A DNA stretch of 35,905 nucleotides from CAJBLF01 sp964560855 (GTDB lineage Bacteria > Patescibacteriota > Gracilibacteria > Absconditabacterales > Absconditicoccaceae): NCBI GenBank assembly GCA_964560855.1, contig CAZLLU010000005.1:1-35905 (forward strand). Direction: 5' to 3'. Shown piece by piece: positions 26,332-35,855 of this stretch. Positions within the stretch are counted from its first letter, which is position 1, and each line of letters begins with the position of its first letter. The notes under the pieces were generated by a model. The model was not told where the DNA came from. It worked only from the letters and a program-made list of their open reading frames with translations, and ran no database searches. The translations under genes and the position numbers were made by a program.

Positions 26332-26769
26332 TTATTTTCTGTCAAAGTCTGCTGGTATTTCTCCTCGGACGTCAGTCTCTCGTTTGCGGATAGGGATGTT
26401 GAAATCATGTGTTTTTACTCGTGTGAGCGCTTCTTGCACTTTTTCTAATAATTCTTTTGTCTCTTCCGTGTATTCTAGTGTCGTTTTGATCTTTTTGGAT
26501 CTCATCCATGCGAGTGCTGTCTCTGAATCGCTAAAGATACATTCATATTTTTTTTTGCTTTTCTTTTTTTCGAGATTTTCTATGTATCTGATCGCTTCGT
26601 AAATTGCCAAAAATTCACCGAGATTATTCGTTCCTACCGGATAGATGGGCGAACGAAATACCTCTTTTCGTGTGTTTAATTCGACACCTCTGTATTCCAT
26701 CGGTCATGGATTGCCGCTGCAGGACGCATCCACACAGAGTGCATTGGTAACGGGTATTTTGACTTTCAT
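26332..26769 (-). CDS. Ribonuclease H family protein
   Basis: A 145-residue RNase H-fold enzyme, expected to cleave RNA in RNA-DNA hybrids such as replication primers and R-loops. Catalytic residues can be assigned: Asp14 in CVDASCSGNPGP, Glu52 in GTNNLGEFLAI, Asp81 in FSDSETALAW and a final Asp in GEIPADFDRK at the C-terminus. The glycine in NPGP is TGA, which fixes the true start at 26769, upstream of where a standard-code reading would begin. It precedes the exonuclease fusion on the same strand. Confidence 0.92.
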
Positions 26770-26812
26770 AACAAACGATAAAATGATAAATTGATAAAAT
26801 GATGAATTGATA
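26770..26812. repeat. ATAAAATG/ATAAATTG tandem repeats
   Basis: Five imperfect 8-base units of the type also found at 1601-1640. Confidence 0.65.
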
Positions 26813-26853
26813 AAATGATGTTTTTTTCGTCTTTTGGACTATATGGTTTTACG

Positions 26854-26885
26854 AAAAAAAGGCAACCGTAATAACGATCGCCTTT
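26854..26885 (-). terminator. Terminator of the secreted 171-aa protein gene
   Basis: On the minus strand, AAAGGC / GCCTTT with an inner CGT / ACG pair and loop TATT, followed by seven T. Confidence 0.75.
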
Positions 26886-26899
26886 TACTTAATGTTAGT

Positions 26900-27415
26900 T
26901 TACTTTTTTTTGGCCTTGTAGGTTGATTTGAGCTTAGTTAGTAGAATTGCTGTCCTGGCGTTAAATTTATCGGCAACCGGGGTAATGTACTCTTGAAGAC
27001 GTTCCTTGGTAATCACTTTCGGAAGCTCTTCGTTTGTCCACTGCAATCGAAGATCCACAAACTCGTCCTGGATTTTTTTGAACTGTTTGAGGTATTCTGT
27101 CGTTTCTTTTTCATACCCTTTAGTTCCTGTAAATTTCAGTACGAAAGGTTTTTCTCCTTTGTATTTCTTTGTCCATTTGGCCCATGTAGCAAAGTCGCTC
27201 ACAAAGCATTGGTAAATCTGTTCCTCCATTTCCGCTCTCGCGGTTGTATCCATTTCAAATCCTGTCTTCGTTAATTCAAAGACATCGATTAAGAATCTGT
27301 CCACCTGTGTTTCATACAGGTTTCCCATCTTTTTTATGCTGGAGGACTTTTGTGCATATATGCTGCTTGTGACAGCAAAAAGCATAATTGTGACAATAAT
27401 TCTCGTTGTTTTCAT
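26900..27415 (-). CDS. Secreted hypothetical protein, 171 aa
   Basis: A clear signal peptide (MKTTRIIVTIMLFAV...) with likely cleavage after SIYA. The mature part is charged, mostly helical, rich in Lys/Glu/Thr, with a basic KAKKK end. It contains no TGA although it has several glycines, unlike many neighbours. No family is recognised. It has its own promoter and terminator, so it is a single-gene unit. Its style of signal peptide and lack of UGA would fit recent acquisition from a standard-code bacterium, but the glycine count is too low to be sure. Confidence 0.82.
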   Translation of the reverse strand: MKTTRIIVTIMLFAVTSSIYAQKSSSIKKMGNLYETQVDRFLIDVFELTKTGFEMDTTARAEMEEQIYQCFVSDFATWAKWTKKYKGEKPFVLKFTGTKGYEKETTEYLKQFKKIQDEFVDLRLQWTNEELPKVITKERLQEYITPVADKFNARTAILLTKLKSTYKAKKK

Positions 27416-27461
27416 CTTATTATTATTTTTTGTTATTACTTATTTTTTTTTGATTATTTTT

Positions 27462-27489
27462 ACTTTACAAAAAAACAACAAAAAGTCAA
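27462..27489 (-). promoter_or_regulatory. Promoter of the secreted 171-aa protein gene
   Basis: On the minus strand: TTGACT, a 16-base spacer, TAAAGT. Confidence 0.6.
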
Positions 27490-27531
27490 GTGAATCTTTA
27501 TATAACTCTTTTATTTGGCTTTTTTAGAAAA

Positions 27532-27557
27532 AGGAAACCCCGTAGATGCTACGGGGT
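27532..27557 (-). terminator. Terminator of the 27586-31925 gene pair
   Basis: A perfect 9-bp stem ACCCCGTAG / CTACGGGGT with a three-base loop, followed on the minus strand by TTTCCTTTTT. Confidence 0.75.
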
Positions 27558-27585
27558 CTATTTTTTGTTTTTGTTGGAGAGAATA

Positions 27586-29664
27586 TTATTCGATATCATC
27601 GAATCGAAGGGTGAGCCTATTTTCTTTGTCTTCCAATCTTGTCTTGTATTCCTGTTCGTTTATTGTCTGTGTTTTTTCGTTTATGGTGATTTTGCTATCT
27701 TTGTTAATGTTGAACTGGATATCGAAATTTTTGATGTCTTCTGTCTTGGATCCTCGTACGAAGGTTCTGATCAGTGGTTCTTTGGTTTTGTTGGTTTCCT
27801 TGAGGAATTCTATTTTCTTTGCTGTGTTGATAGGCAAGAGTCCGCTTCCTCCTACGAATTGCGTAAATGTTTTTTCTTTTCTTTCTTTCTTGTCTTTGTA
27901 GGACATTTGGATTTTCTCTATTTTCTCTATGATGTTGATGTTCGTTAGGACGTCTTTCATGATTGCTTCCGCTTCATCGTAGAGGTCTGTATCGTTTTCA
28001 AAGATGAATGGATCTCCTTCTTTTTTCTGGCTTACTGTGTAATATTTATAGATATTGTTTTTTTCATCATCCAATACTTTTACACATTTCCTTGTTTCTA
28101 TGTCTAGTTTGCTGTCTTGCCGTATTGCTTCGAATGCTGTGTAGATGTCGTTATCCAAGAGATTGATGCTTTTCAATTTATCGGCAAAATTTTTGTCCAC
28201 CATATTTTTTTTCATTTCCTTGTAGAGATCTTCGAGCTGAACTTTTTCTGAAAGCTCTCCCAATTCTCGTTTATCCTCTTCTGTCTTGGTTGCAGGGATG
28301 CTACTGAGCAATCTTCATTTCTTGCTGTGATATTCAAGTTTTTCTTCGTTGAGATTGTAGAGATATTCTTTGGTTAATAATGCTGGTTGATTCTTGAGTT
28401 CAGGTTTTTCTTGGTCAACCATCATTTCTTTGCTTCCTTTTTGGATAAGCATTTGCTTCTTTGTCTCGTCTTTGGTGATATCGCGTAATTCTTTTTTTCC
28501 GTTACTCTTTTCTATTTCTATCGTCAGTGGCTCTGTCACTGCTCCTGCATCATTCTTTAATGTCAGCTCGTTGGTTTCCGTAAATCCAAAATTGATTTTC
28601 TCTTTTTCTTTATCTCCTCTCCGTTTGAATGTATACGTATCTTCGATAAGCTCCAATCCGAGTAACTTTGTCTGTTTCCATTTACCTCCTTTAGGTCTGT
28701 TGAACCCTGTGAATATCGTATAATCTCCAAATTCTGAATTTTCTATATATGTACTCATAACTTCTCTATGTTTCTTGATCTGGGCTTTGAGTGCATCTAT
28801 GTTTTCTATATTGAACGTATTCGCTGTCGTATTCACTGCTATGTTCATTGGTATTCCGAGCAGTTTGAATTCTTGCGATGTTGCTGTTTTTTTCGTATCT
28901 ACCTCTCACTTTTCGTCGAAGTATACTTTTCCGATCTCGCGATATTTCTCTCCTTCTCTCATGAAGATAGCTCTGTAATACGTATTTTCTTCCGCAATTA
29001 CCTCTTTTCCTAGCTGCGTGTATTGGAGCGTTTCTATCTTTGTATTTTCGAGTGTCTCGTCCCTGAAATTTTCTACTGTGAATTCTGGAGCTAATTCGTA
29101 TTTCTTGATTTTTTCCATAAGTTTTTCTTTGGTCTTCATTGCATTTTCTACAATTCTGATATCGATCTGTTTGCTTGGTGTCTTGACGATATTTACATCG
29201 AACATTTTTCCTCACTTATATTCCTCGTCGAGAGAGAGATTTTTTTTGCCGTTATTTTCATAGAGTTCTACTGAAGTCGCTTCTGTCTTTGCTGCAGGAT
29301 TCTTCTTGAATTGGAGATAACTGTTGTTGGTCTCTCCAGCAATCTGCAGGTAGGTGGTAAGCTCTTTTTCGACATTATCCATCTTGACCTTGTATTTCAT
29401 CTTGAGCAATCCGGTCGTCGCATCCATTTCGATATTCGCAACACTGATTTTTTCTCCGTTTACGAGAATATATTCGTCGATTCTCTTCTTGAACTCTCCG
29501 CTATTGAGATATGCTTGCATCTCTTCTTTGGTCCACGGTTTGATGTCCTTGTTGTTGATTTCTCTCTCGAGACGCATCATTTCTTCGGAGAAACTATTCA
29601 ACGCCTCGTTGATTTCTTTCTCTTTCGCAGACTCCTCTGAAGTGAGCTTTTCTAGATTTTCCAT
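27586..29664 (-). CDS. Large charged hypothetical protein, 692 aa
   Basis: One continuous frame through TGA glycines at 29212, 28906 and 28315; the standard code would break it into four pieces. The N-terminus is a Glu/Lys-rich helix without a signal peptide (MENLEKLTSEESAKEKEIN). The rest alternates short strands and charged helices, with recurring blocks of the type E-x-Y-x-N-x-x-x-K (YLQFKKNPAAK, VELYENNGKKN). No known domain is recognised. It lies 23 bases downstream of the LRR gene and shares its terminator, so the two form an operon. A cytoplasmic or non-classically exported scaffold is possible but unproven. Confidence 0.85.
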
Positions 29665-29687
29665 GATAATATATAATGGTGTAAAAG

Positions 29688-31925
29688 TTAGAATGCTATT
29701 TCTTCTTCATCATTGATGGTTGTCAGATTGTCGTTTTCAGTATTTTTTTCTTTTATGGTAATTGTATTTTCTGATTGTGCTATCGTATATGTCTTGTCGT
29801 CTTTTGTGATTTCATTGGTGAGCAGATTTCCGTCCGTATCGAAACTTATTTTCTCTATATCATTACCTCAATCCTGCACCATAAAAAATACCTGTATCGT
29901 CGATTCTTTCTCATTGAGATATTGAGCTTTATCCTCTTCTTTTAATGGTGCGGTTGTAATTGTAAAATTGCTAGGATCTTTCCTGTATTGCGACACTATG
30001 TTTTCTGTTTTTTCTACTAATTGGCCTCTTAATGTATCAATCCTTTGTATATCCATCTTTGAAATTGTCTTAAGATGCTCTATGTTTTCTCCTTTTTTTT
30101 CTAGCATATCGATTTTTTTTGTCACTACATCCCATAATCCTCTGATGATCTTCATGTCATTTATTTCGTTGAGCTTCGCGGTGATTTCAGCTTCGTTGGT
30201 CAAGATTATTATTTCTTGATAGAGGTCTTTCACGATTTCTTTCTCTTCCGGTGTTAACGCTATCCGATTTGAATACGTGTTGGAATCTATTTGCGGATCT
30301 AGATTGTCTATTGTTGTAAATACCTCATCCTGTGGAAGATTCTGATCTGTCTCTTCTCTGTTTGATGATGTGTTTCATGTATCTGTTGTTTCGGTCTGCA
30401 ATTCTTCATTTTCTTCTGGTATTGGTTGATTGATAGGGTTTCCTTCCAATCTATTTTTCACTTCTTCATATACTGCATTCTGACCTAAACTTTCGCATAT
30501 GATTTTGAAGGTTTTGATTCCAGGATATTTTTGGTCGTCTGTAGCTCATGCCATGGATTGGTCTCCGTTGATTAACGCTTCCATGTAGGTGAGTGCGAGT
30601 TGAATTTTTGTTTCGTCGTCTGTCGCTACAACAGCATCAAAGAGTTTTTTGTAATCGCTTTTCTCTACTTTCGAATATAATCTAACCTTTACTTTTGATT
30701 CATCAAATTCTGATAGCTTCGTTTTTATGGCAGCTATATCTATTTTTTCTGTTTCGGTATTTTGATTATCATAGGTTATGGTTGTCTCAGAACTATTGTA
30801 TGGTTCTCCATCGAGATTAGTCAGCTTTTTTAGTTTCTTGAGTTCTTCTCTATTTATTATTTGGTTTCCAAATAACCAAAGATCAGTTAGGTTAGTCAGC
30901 GTATCGAGTCCTTCGATTTTTGTTATTTGATTGTTTCATAAATCAAGTGTAGTTAAATTTGTAAGCTGATCGAGTCCTTCGATTTTAGTAATTTTATTGG
31001 AAACTAACCAGAGTGTAGTCAAATTAGTGAGATTTTCTAATCCTTCAATTTTGGTGATTTGATTGTTTCCTAAACTAAGCATAGTTAAATTAGTGAGATG
31101 ATCGAGTCCTTCGATTTTGGTGATTTGATTGTTTCGTAAATCAAGCTTATTTAGGTTAGGGAGCTTTTGTAGTGTAGGAAGTATTTTTTTTAAGATATCA
31201 TCGGTGATATTCTGACCTCCCAATTCCAAGGTTCATTTACCATCGTATGCATCAATTCTTTCTTGGATGCTTTTTGGGATATTTATTGTTGTGGTTGTTT
31301 CAGTGGCGTTGGAAGTATGTATTGATATGTTGTTTTCCAATAGTGCGGTCAATGTTTTTGGTCCTATTCTAAAATCTTTTTTGCTTGCGCTTGGAGATTT
31401 TGTTTCTACGATACTTTGAAAAAATCCTATCGCATAGAGCATATCTTGATCGTTTTGGATTTCAAAAGTAGACAATTTTCCATTGCCATCTATTTTTTTG
31501 TTGAATTCCAATTGTGTGAGACGATTTTTGATGCTTTCAAAGACTTTTTTTGGACTATCTTTTTTGAAATCATTGCCTTCGGCTAATTGATTGTAGAGTA
31601 GTCCTGCACCGTCGATATTGTATCTGATATAACGGAATGAGCTATTCATATTGACGTAGGTGTCTGTCTTATCGTTGAAATCCGTTTCCGTATAGCTGTC
31701 TTGGTTGGTGAATTGGTATGAAGAAATAGTTAGATTTGAATTGTATATGTTTTCTTGTATGGCTTTGCTGATAGTCAAAATCTTTAGATTCTCTAGATCC
31801 TCTTGTGTATTTTCTTGTGTTTTCTCTTGTTCTTTTTTTACCTCTTCTTCAAGGTAGTTGTCGTATGCGTTTGCTGTCTCCTTAGTGTATTCAGCTTTGA
31901 CGGGTCCTATATCTGGTAGTCCCAT
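29688..31925 (-). CDS. Leucine-rich-repeat protein, 745 aa
   Basis: Residues 1-230 are charged and include a segment with FRIGPKTLTALLENN that resembles peptidoglycan-binding-like domains. Residues 250-358 contain about five 22-residue leucine-rich repeats of the SDS22/internalin type (NQITKIEGLDHLTNLT with small variations), a curved protein-binding surface. Residues 360-745 are an acidic helical region without recognised domains. TGA glycines occur throughout, one within an LRR consensus position (LDLGNNQ). No signal peptide is evident. Near-identical LRR units indicate recent duplication. The 692-residue gene follows in the same operon. Partner binding, perhaps to host or cell-surface proteins, is inferred from the LRRs only. 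Confidence 0.9.
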
Positions 31926-31947
31926 AGTGATTTTTTGTAAGGTAAAA

Positions 31948-31975
31948 CTTATATTTCAAGTATATTCTCAAACAA
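31948..31975 (-). promoter_or_regulatory. Promoter of the LRR gene operon
   Basis: On the minus strand: TTGTTT, a 16-base spacer, TATAAG. The -35 box touches the T-run of the terminator of the upstream DUF4012 gene. Confidence 0.5.
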
Positions 31976-32001
31976 AAAAAAAGCCAAAAAATCTTGGCTT
32001 T
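31974..32001 (-). terminator. Terminator of the DUF4012 gene
   Basis: An 8-bp stem AAAGCCAA / TTGGCTTT, then nine T on the minus strand. Confidence 0.8.
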
Positions 32002-32046
32002 TGCTTATTATTACCTTCTCTTTTTTTGTAATCTATGTATAGTATG

Positions 32047-33666
32047 TTATTTTTTGACCTCGATATTGATTTTTATTGTCTTGAGGCTATTGTTCTCTAT
32101 ACTTCCTGCCTGATAAAAGATTCCGTTAGCAAATGGTGCAAAAAATGGCTCTTGATAATAGATATCTCCGGTTACATTCGTTACGGTGATGTATTTTGGG
32201 AAATATACATTTGCTTTGGTTTCTCGCCGTTTTCTGACTTTGCCGAATCCTGGCTCGTCGTACAGTCATGATTTCAATCCTAAAATAGCCATTTCTCTAT
32301 CTGTTATTTCTATCTCGTATTTCTTTTCTAAGTTCTTGATAAATTCTATGTAGAATTCTGGTATTTCAAATTTGTAATAGATGTTGATCGTATATTTTCC
32401 GTTTTTGAGTGTACTGATGTCTACGATATCGTCTTTGCTATCTTTTTGGATATTTCCTTGTTCGTCGTTGATCTGGATATGTTTGGTGACAAAGCTGTCG
32501 ATTTTATTGTAACTTACATTCGTATCCCGGAAGTAGATATGATTCGGATCGAAGATGTTGGTCAGATTATGTTTTTTTATGATATCATTGAATCCTGAAG
32601 ATACGTTGGAAAAATACATCGTGATATATTGTCTGTTGGCTATCTCGTCGAATCTATTGATGGCACTTTTTATGATGTTTCCTTTCTGATTGTCAAAATA
32701 TTGTTTAATTTCCTTGATGTACAATTCTTTCTTATTTCCGCGGACTTCCTTTCTGATTAGGTCGACTGATGCATTGAGAAATTGTCGTTCTCGCGCTTTC
32801 TGTTTGAAATTTGGAAAGAAGTTTTCCAGGAGATCCGATCTGATAAAAATCACTCATTTTATGTTTTGATGCAGGACTTTATTATAGAGATCTGACTGCA
32901 TCGTCTGCTCCACTTTCCGCATTTCGTAAGTCTTATTGAACATCAATTCATAGAGATCTTTTAAGTTTTTTCCGTCTATATCGGTGAATCCAAATTTATT
33001 TCCTGCGATGAATCCGATTTTACGTTCTGGCAAAAATGGTGAAGTCCGTGCTGGTGCGGTGATACGTGTTCTGTACGCGATGAAATCCGGATAGTATGAA
33101 TCTATGATTTCTAACTCTTCTATATGTCCTTGGTTGACTTTGACGAAGGCGAACGATCAAAAGAATCCTCCGTTCGGTCTTTTTTCATTCGTATTCTGCA
33201 GGATGACGAGATAGTTGAATGATTCGTTTTTTCCCAATAATGTAAACAATTCATCCTGATATGTTCTCAGATCTGAAAGTAGATTGATGAGCTTATCATA
33301 ATTTGAGAATCCTACTTTTTTCAGATATTCTTTGTTTTCTTCTATATATTCCCAGCATTCGTCTATCTCTTTCTGTTTGGTAATGAAGATGTTTTCTTTT
33401 TGTATGTATGCTTGGATAATCTCATCCAGTGTAACGAGAAAATGAGAAAGCTCTTTGTCGAATGTCCGTGTATAAAATGCTATCTGTCAGAGATCCTCTT
33501 TGAAAATATCGATCTTGTTTTTGCTAGAGAGTATATCGCTGACTTTTGCAAAAAATACGAAAAAAATGAAACACACTACAATGAGGATAACGAACGTTCC
33601 ATTGAGGTATTTGAGATAATATTTTCGTGTCTTCTTGTTCTCTTTACTGATGCCAAATTGTTTCAT
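32047..33666 (-). CDS. DUF4012 family membrane-anchored protein
   Basis: A 539-residue protein with one N-terminal membrane helix (FVILIVVCFIFFVFF) and a large extracytoplasmic part. The hallmark segment reads NYLVILQNTNEKRPNGGFFGSFAF, close to the DUF4012 signature of LLLQN..E.R.TGGFIGS, followed by an IEELEIIDSY block. DUF4012 proteins are common in CPR and Gram-positive bacteria, often near cell-surface polysaccharide or LytR-type genes; their reaction is unknown. TGA glycines fall in the signature (FFGSF) and elsewhere. It has its own terminator. Confidence 0.82.
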
Positions 33667-33777
33667 GATATGCTACTATATATAAGGTAGATGAGGTTAT
33701 GGTAATTATTTTTTATATTCAAACAAGCAATTTTTCTTTTTTTACTTGAAATTGTGTATGAGATTGTTATACACCTC

Positions 33778-33872
33778 AAACAGCTTTATTTTTTTGTATG
33801 GCTAAAAACACCACAGCCAGCCCTGCTAAAGCCGGGTTTCACTTCGTTCCAGTCCGCATCTTAAAGCTGTTT
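33778..33872. repeat. Inverted repeat upstream of tRNA-Phe
   Basis: Eleven-base arms AAACAGCTTTA and TAAAGCTGTTT lie 73 bases apart, both followed by T-rich sequence. The GC-richer interior (GCCAGCCCTGCTAAAGCCGGG) has no open frame. Perhaps a degenerate mobile element or a processing signal. Confidence 0.45.
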
Positions 33873-33883
33873 TTGTATGATAA

Positions 33884-33958
33884 GCCAGGGTAGCTCAGTG
33901 GTAGAGCAGAGGCCTGAAAAGCCTTGTGTCGGCAGTTCAATTCTGCCTCCTGGCACCA
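33884..33958 (+). tRNA. tRNA-Phe (anticodon GAA)
   Basis: Cloverleaf with acceptor GCCAGGG / TCCTGGC, D-stem GCTC / GAGC, anticodon loop CTGAAAA and T-loop TTCAATT. CCA is encoded. Confidence 0.95.
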
Positions 33959-34052
33959 TGAACTGCTTCGCAGAATTAATAATTAATAATTCCTAATTTC
34001 TAAACGTATTAGGGTTTAAAAATTGAAAATTAGAAATTTAAAATTGCACTAT

Positions 34053-34129
34053 GGGCATATAGCTCAGTTGGTTAGAGCGCGTCTCTGATAAGGACGAGGT
34101 CGGTGGTTCGAGTCCACCTATGCCCACCA
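34053..34129 (+). tRNA. tRNA-Ile (anticodon GAU)
   Basis: Cloverleaf with acceptor GGGCATA / TATGCCC, anticodon loop CTGATAA and T-loop TTCGAGT. CCA is encoded. AT-rich repeats (AATTAATAATTAATAATTCC and inverted copies) separate it from tRNA-Phe. Confidence 0.95.
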
Positions 34130-34170
34130 GAAACATTGTACAATTGGTCGTTGTCAACTCAAGTCTAGCC

Positions 34171-34244
34171 CGGGGATTAGCTCAGATGGCTAGAGCGCTT
34201 GGTTTGGGACCAAGAGGCCGCGAGTTCGAGTCCCGCATCCCCGA
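34171..34244 (+). tRNA. tRNA-Pro (anticodon UGG)
   Basis: Cloverleaf with acceptor CGGGGAT / ATCCCCG, anticodon stem CTTGG / CCAAG around loop TTTGGGA, and T-loop TTCGAGT. Unlike its two neighbours, CCA is not encoded. Confidence 0.94.
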
Positions 34245-34270
34245 GATGTAAAAATCTCAAAAAAATTGTT

Positions 34271-34460
34271 CCAGCTGGGTGGATGGCTGAAGCGATAGAC
34301 CGCTGTCAACGCATTGGCGACTTCATCCCCTGAAGGTCGTATGGCCTTAGATCTTGCTGTAAATACAATGATCCCCTAGGGATTTATTATGTACAGCCCT
34401 ATGGTTTCGGAAAGAACGATAGCGTATCCATATAGACGGATATAGACTACCGGATCAATC
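34271..34460 (+). ncRNA. Structured non-coding stretch between tRNA-Pro and tuf
   Basis: No reading frame fits. Three strong hairpins occur in order: CGACTTCA / TGAAGGTCG with one bulge; GCTGTA / TACAGC enclosing ATCCC-CTA-GGGAT; and TATCC / GGATA. The 5' end (GGTGGATGGCTGAAGCGATAGACCGC) resembles the D-arm region of a class II tRNA, but no acceptor stem or T-arm closes it. The final GGATATAGACTACCGG is reminiscent of group I intron core sequences without the matching partner. It may be an independent small RNA, a split or decayed tRNA, or part of a long leader; the tuf promoter lies after it. Confidence 0.5.
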
Positions 34461-34497
34461 GAAATCAATATTTTGTTTACAATTTTCAAAAAATCTG

Positions 34498-34525
34498 TTG
34501 CAATTTATACCGAAATTGGTATGGT
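34498..34525 (+). promoter_or_regulatory. Promoter of tuf
   Basis: TTGCAA, a 16-base spacer, TATGGT. An inverted repeat ATACC-GAAATT-GGTAT covers the spacer and -10 box and could be an operator. The leader is about 55 bases, AT-rich, without a Shine-Dalgarno motif. Confidence 0.55.
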
Positions 34526-34587
34526 AACAGTCCACGCGTTTTTTTTTAACCGTGTATTTCTATTTTAATTTTTAAATATATTTACCT

Positions 34588-35760
34588 ATGGCTAACAAAG
34601 TTCACGTCAATGTAGGTACCATCGGTCACGTAGATCATGGAAAGACAACATTGACAGCAGCGATTACTAAGGTTGCTGCAACCAAAGGATTTGCTCAGAC
34701 TCTGGACTATGCTCAGATCGACAATGCTCCAGAAGAGAAGGCAAGAGGTATTACCATTAGTACCAGACACGTAGAGTACGAAACTGAAACAAGACACTAC
34801 GCACACATCGATTGTCCAGGACATGCCGATTACGTCAAAAACATGATCGTCGGTGCTGCTCAGATGGATGGAGCTATTCTTGTAGTAGCTGCAACTGATG
34901 GACCAATGCCTCAGACAAGAGAACATGTTCTTCTTGCTCACCAGGTTAATGTTCCTAAGATCGTCGTATTCTTGAATAAATGCGACATGGTTTCAGATCC
35001 TGATGAACTTGATCTTGTAGAAGAAGAAATAAGAGATGTATTAAAGAAAAACCATTATGATGAAAACTCTCCAATTGTTAGAGGTTCAGCTCTCAAAGCA
35101 ATGGAACATTCAGAAGATGCAGAAGGAGATGCTAAATGTATTTGGGATCTTCTTAAAGCATTGGATGAATATATTCCAGTTCCTGTAAGAGACAATGACA
35201 AACCTTTCCTTATGCCAGTAGAAGATGTCTTCTCTATCAAAGGAAGAGGAACTGTTGCAACAGGAAGAATCGAAAGAGGTATTGTTAAGATGAATGATGA
35301 ACTTGAAATCCTTGGACTCGGAATGGAGCCAAAGAAAACAGTCATCACTGGAGTTGAGATGTTCCACAAACAATTCGATCAAGCTGAATCTGGTATGAAC
35401 GTTGGATTGCTTCTTAGAGGTATTGAAAAAGATCAGATAGAAAGAGGACAAGTTCTCTGCAAACCAGGAACAGTCAATGCTCACACTAAATTCGAGGCTG
35501 AAGTATACGTATTGAAGAAAGAAGAAGGTGGAAGACATACACCTTTCATGACAGGATACAGACCACAATTCTTTTTGAGAACTACTGATGTTACCGGAAC
35601 TATTACTCTCAAGGCTGGTGTCGAAATGATTATGCCTGGAGATAATGCAAAGATCGATGTAGAATTGATCTATCCAGTAGCTTTGGAAGAAGGATTGAGA
35701 TTCGCAATTAGAGAAGGTGGAAGAACAGTTTGAGCATGAGTTGTAACTAAGGTTCTATAA
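34588..35760 (+). CDS. tuf: Elongation factor Tu
   Basis: A 390-residue GTPase that delivers aminoacyl-tRNA to the ribosome. P-loop GHVDHGKT at 18-25, switch II DCPGH, NKCD and SAL define the G domain; domains 2 and 3 are complete. The last codons read RTV-TGA-GCA-TGA-VVTKVL, which in all bacterial EF-Tu is RTVGAGVV, so both TGA are glycine. Only these 2 of 34 glycines use TGA; the others are GGA or GGT, fitting a highly expressed gene that avoids the reassigned codon. rpsJ follows, as in the ancestral str-S10 arrangement. Confidence 0.99.
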
Positions 35761-35780
35761 TAGTTTTTTGCACTTTATTG

Positions 35781-35807
35781 CTCCGCACAGCCTAGCGCTG
35801 TGCGGAG
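35781..35807 (+). terminator. Strong hairpin between tuf and rpsJ
   Basis: A perfect 10-bp stem CTCCGCACAG / CTGTGCGGAG with a seven-base loop. There is no T-run after it, so it may stabilise the tuf 3' end or attenuate readthrough rather than be a full terminator. Confidence 0.6.
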
Positions 35808-35855
35808 ACCTAAATTGTAAGAAAAAAATTATTTTACTCTCTACTACTATATAGT

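Noticed and set aside
28766..29215. Arg-rich open frame of 149 codons on the minus strand
   Set aside because: It overlaps the 692-residue protein in a different frame and has no start context or domain.
33400..33690. Open frame of 96 codons on the plus strand
   Set aside because: It is opposite the N-terminal region of the DUF4012 gene, whose frame and membrane anchor are better supported.
20700..34244. UCA-anticodon tRNA-Gly expected for UGA decoding
   Set aside because: The four tRNAs here have anticodons UCG, GAA, GAU and UGG. The UGA-reading tRNA must lie elsewhere.
34271..34460. tRNA with a group I intron
   Set aside because: No acceptor stem or T-arm could be paired, and the intron core partner of AGACTA was not found, so I call it only a structured RNA of unknown type.
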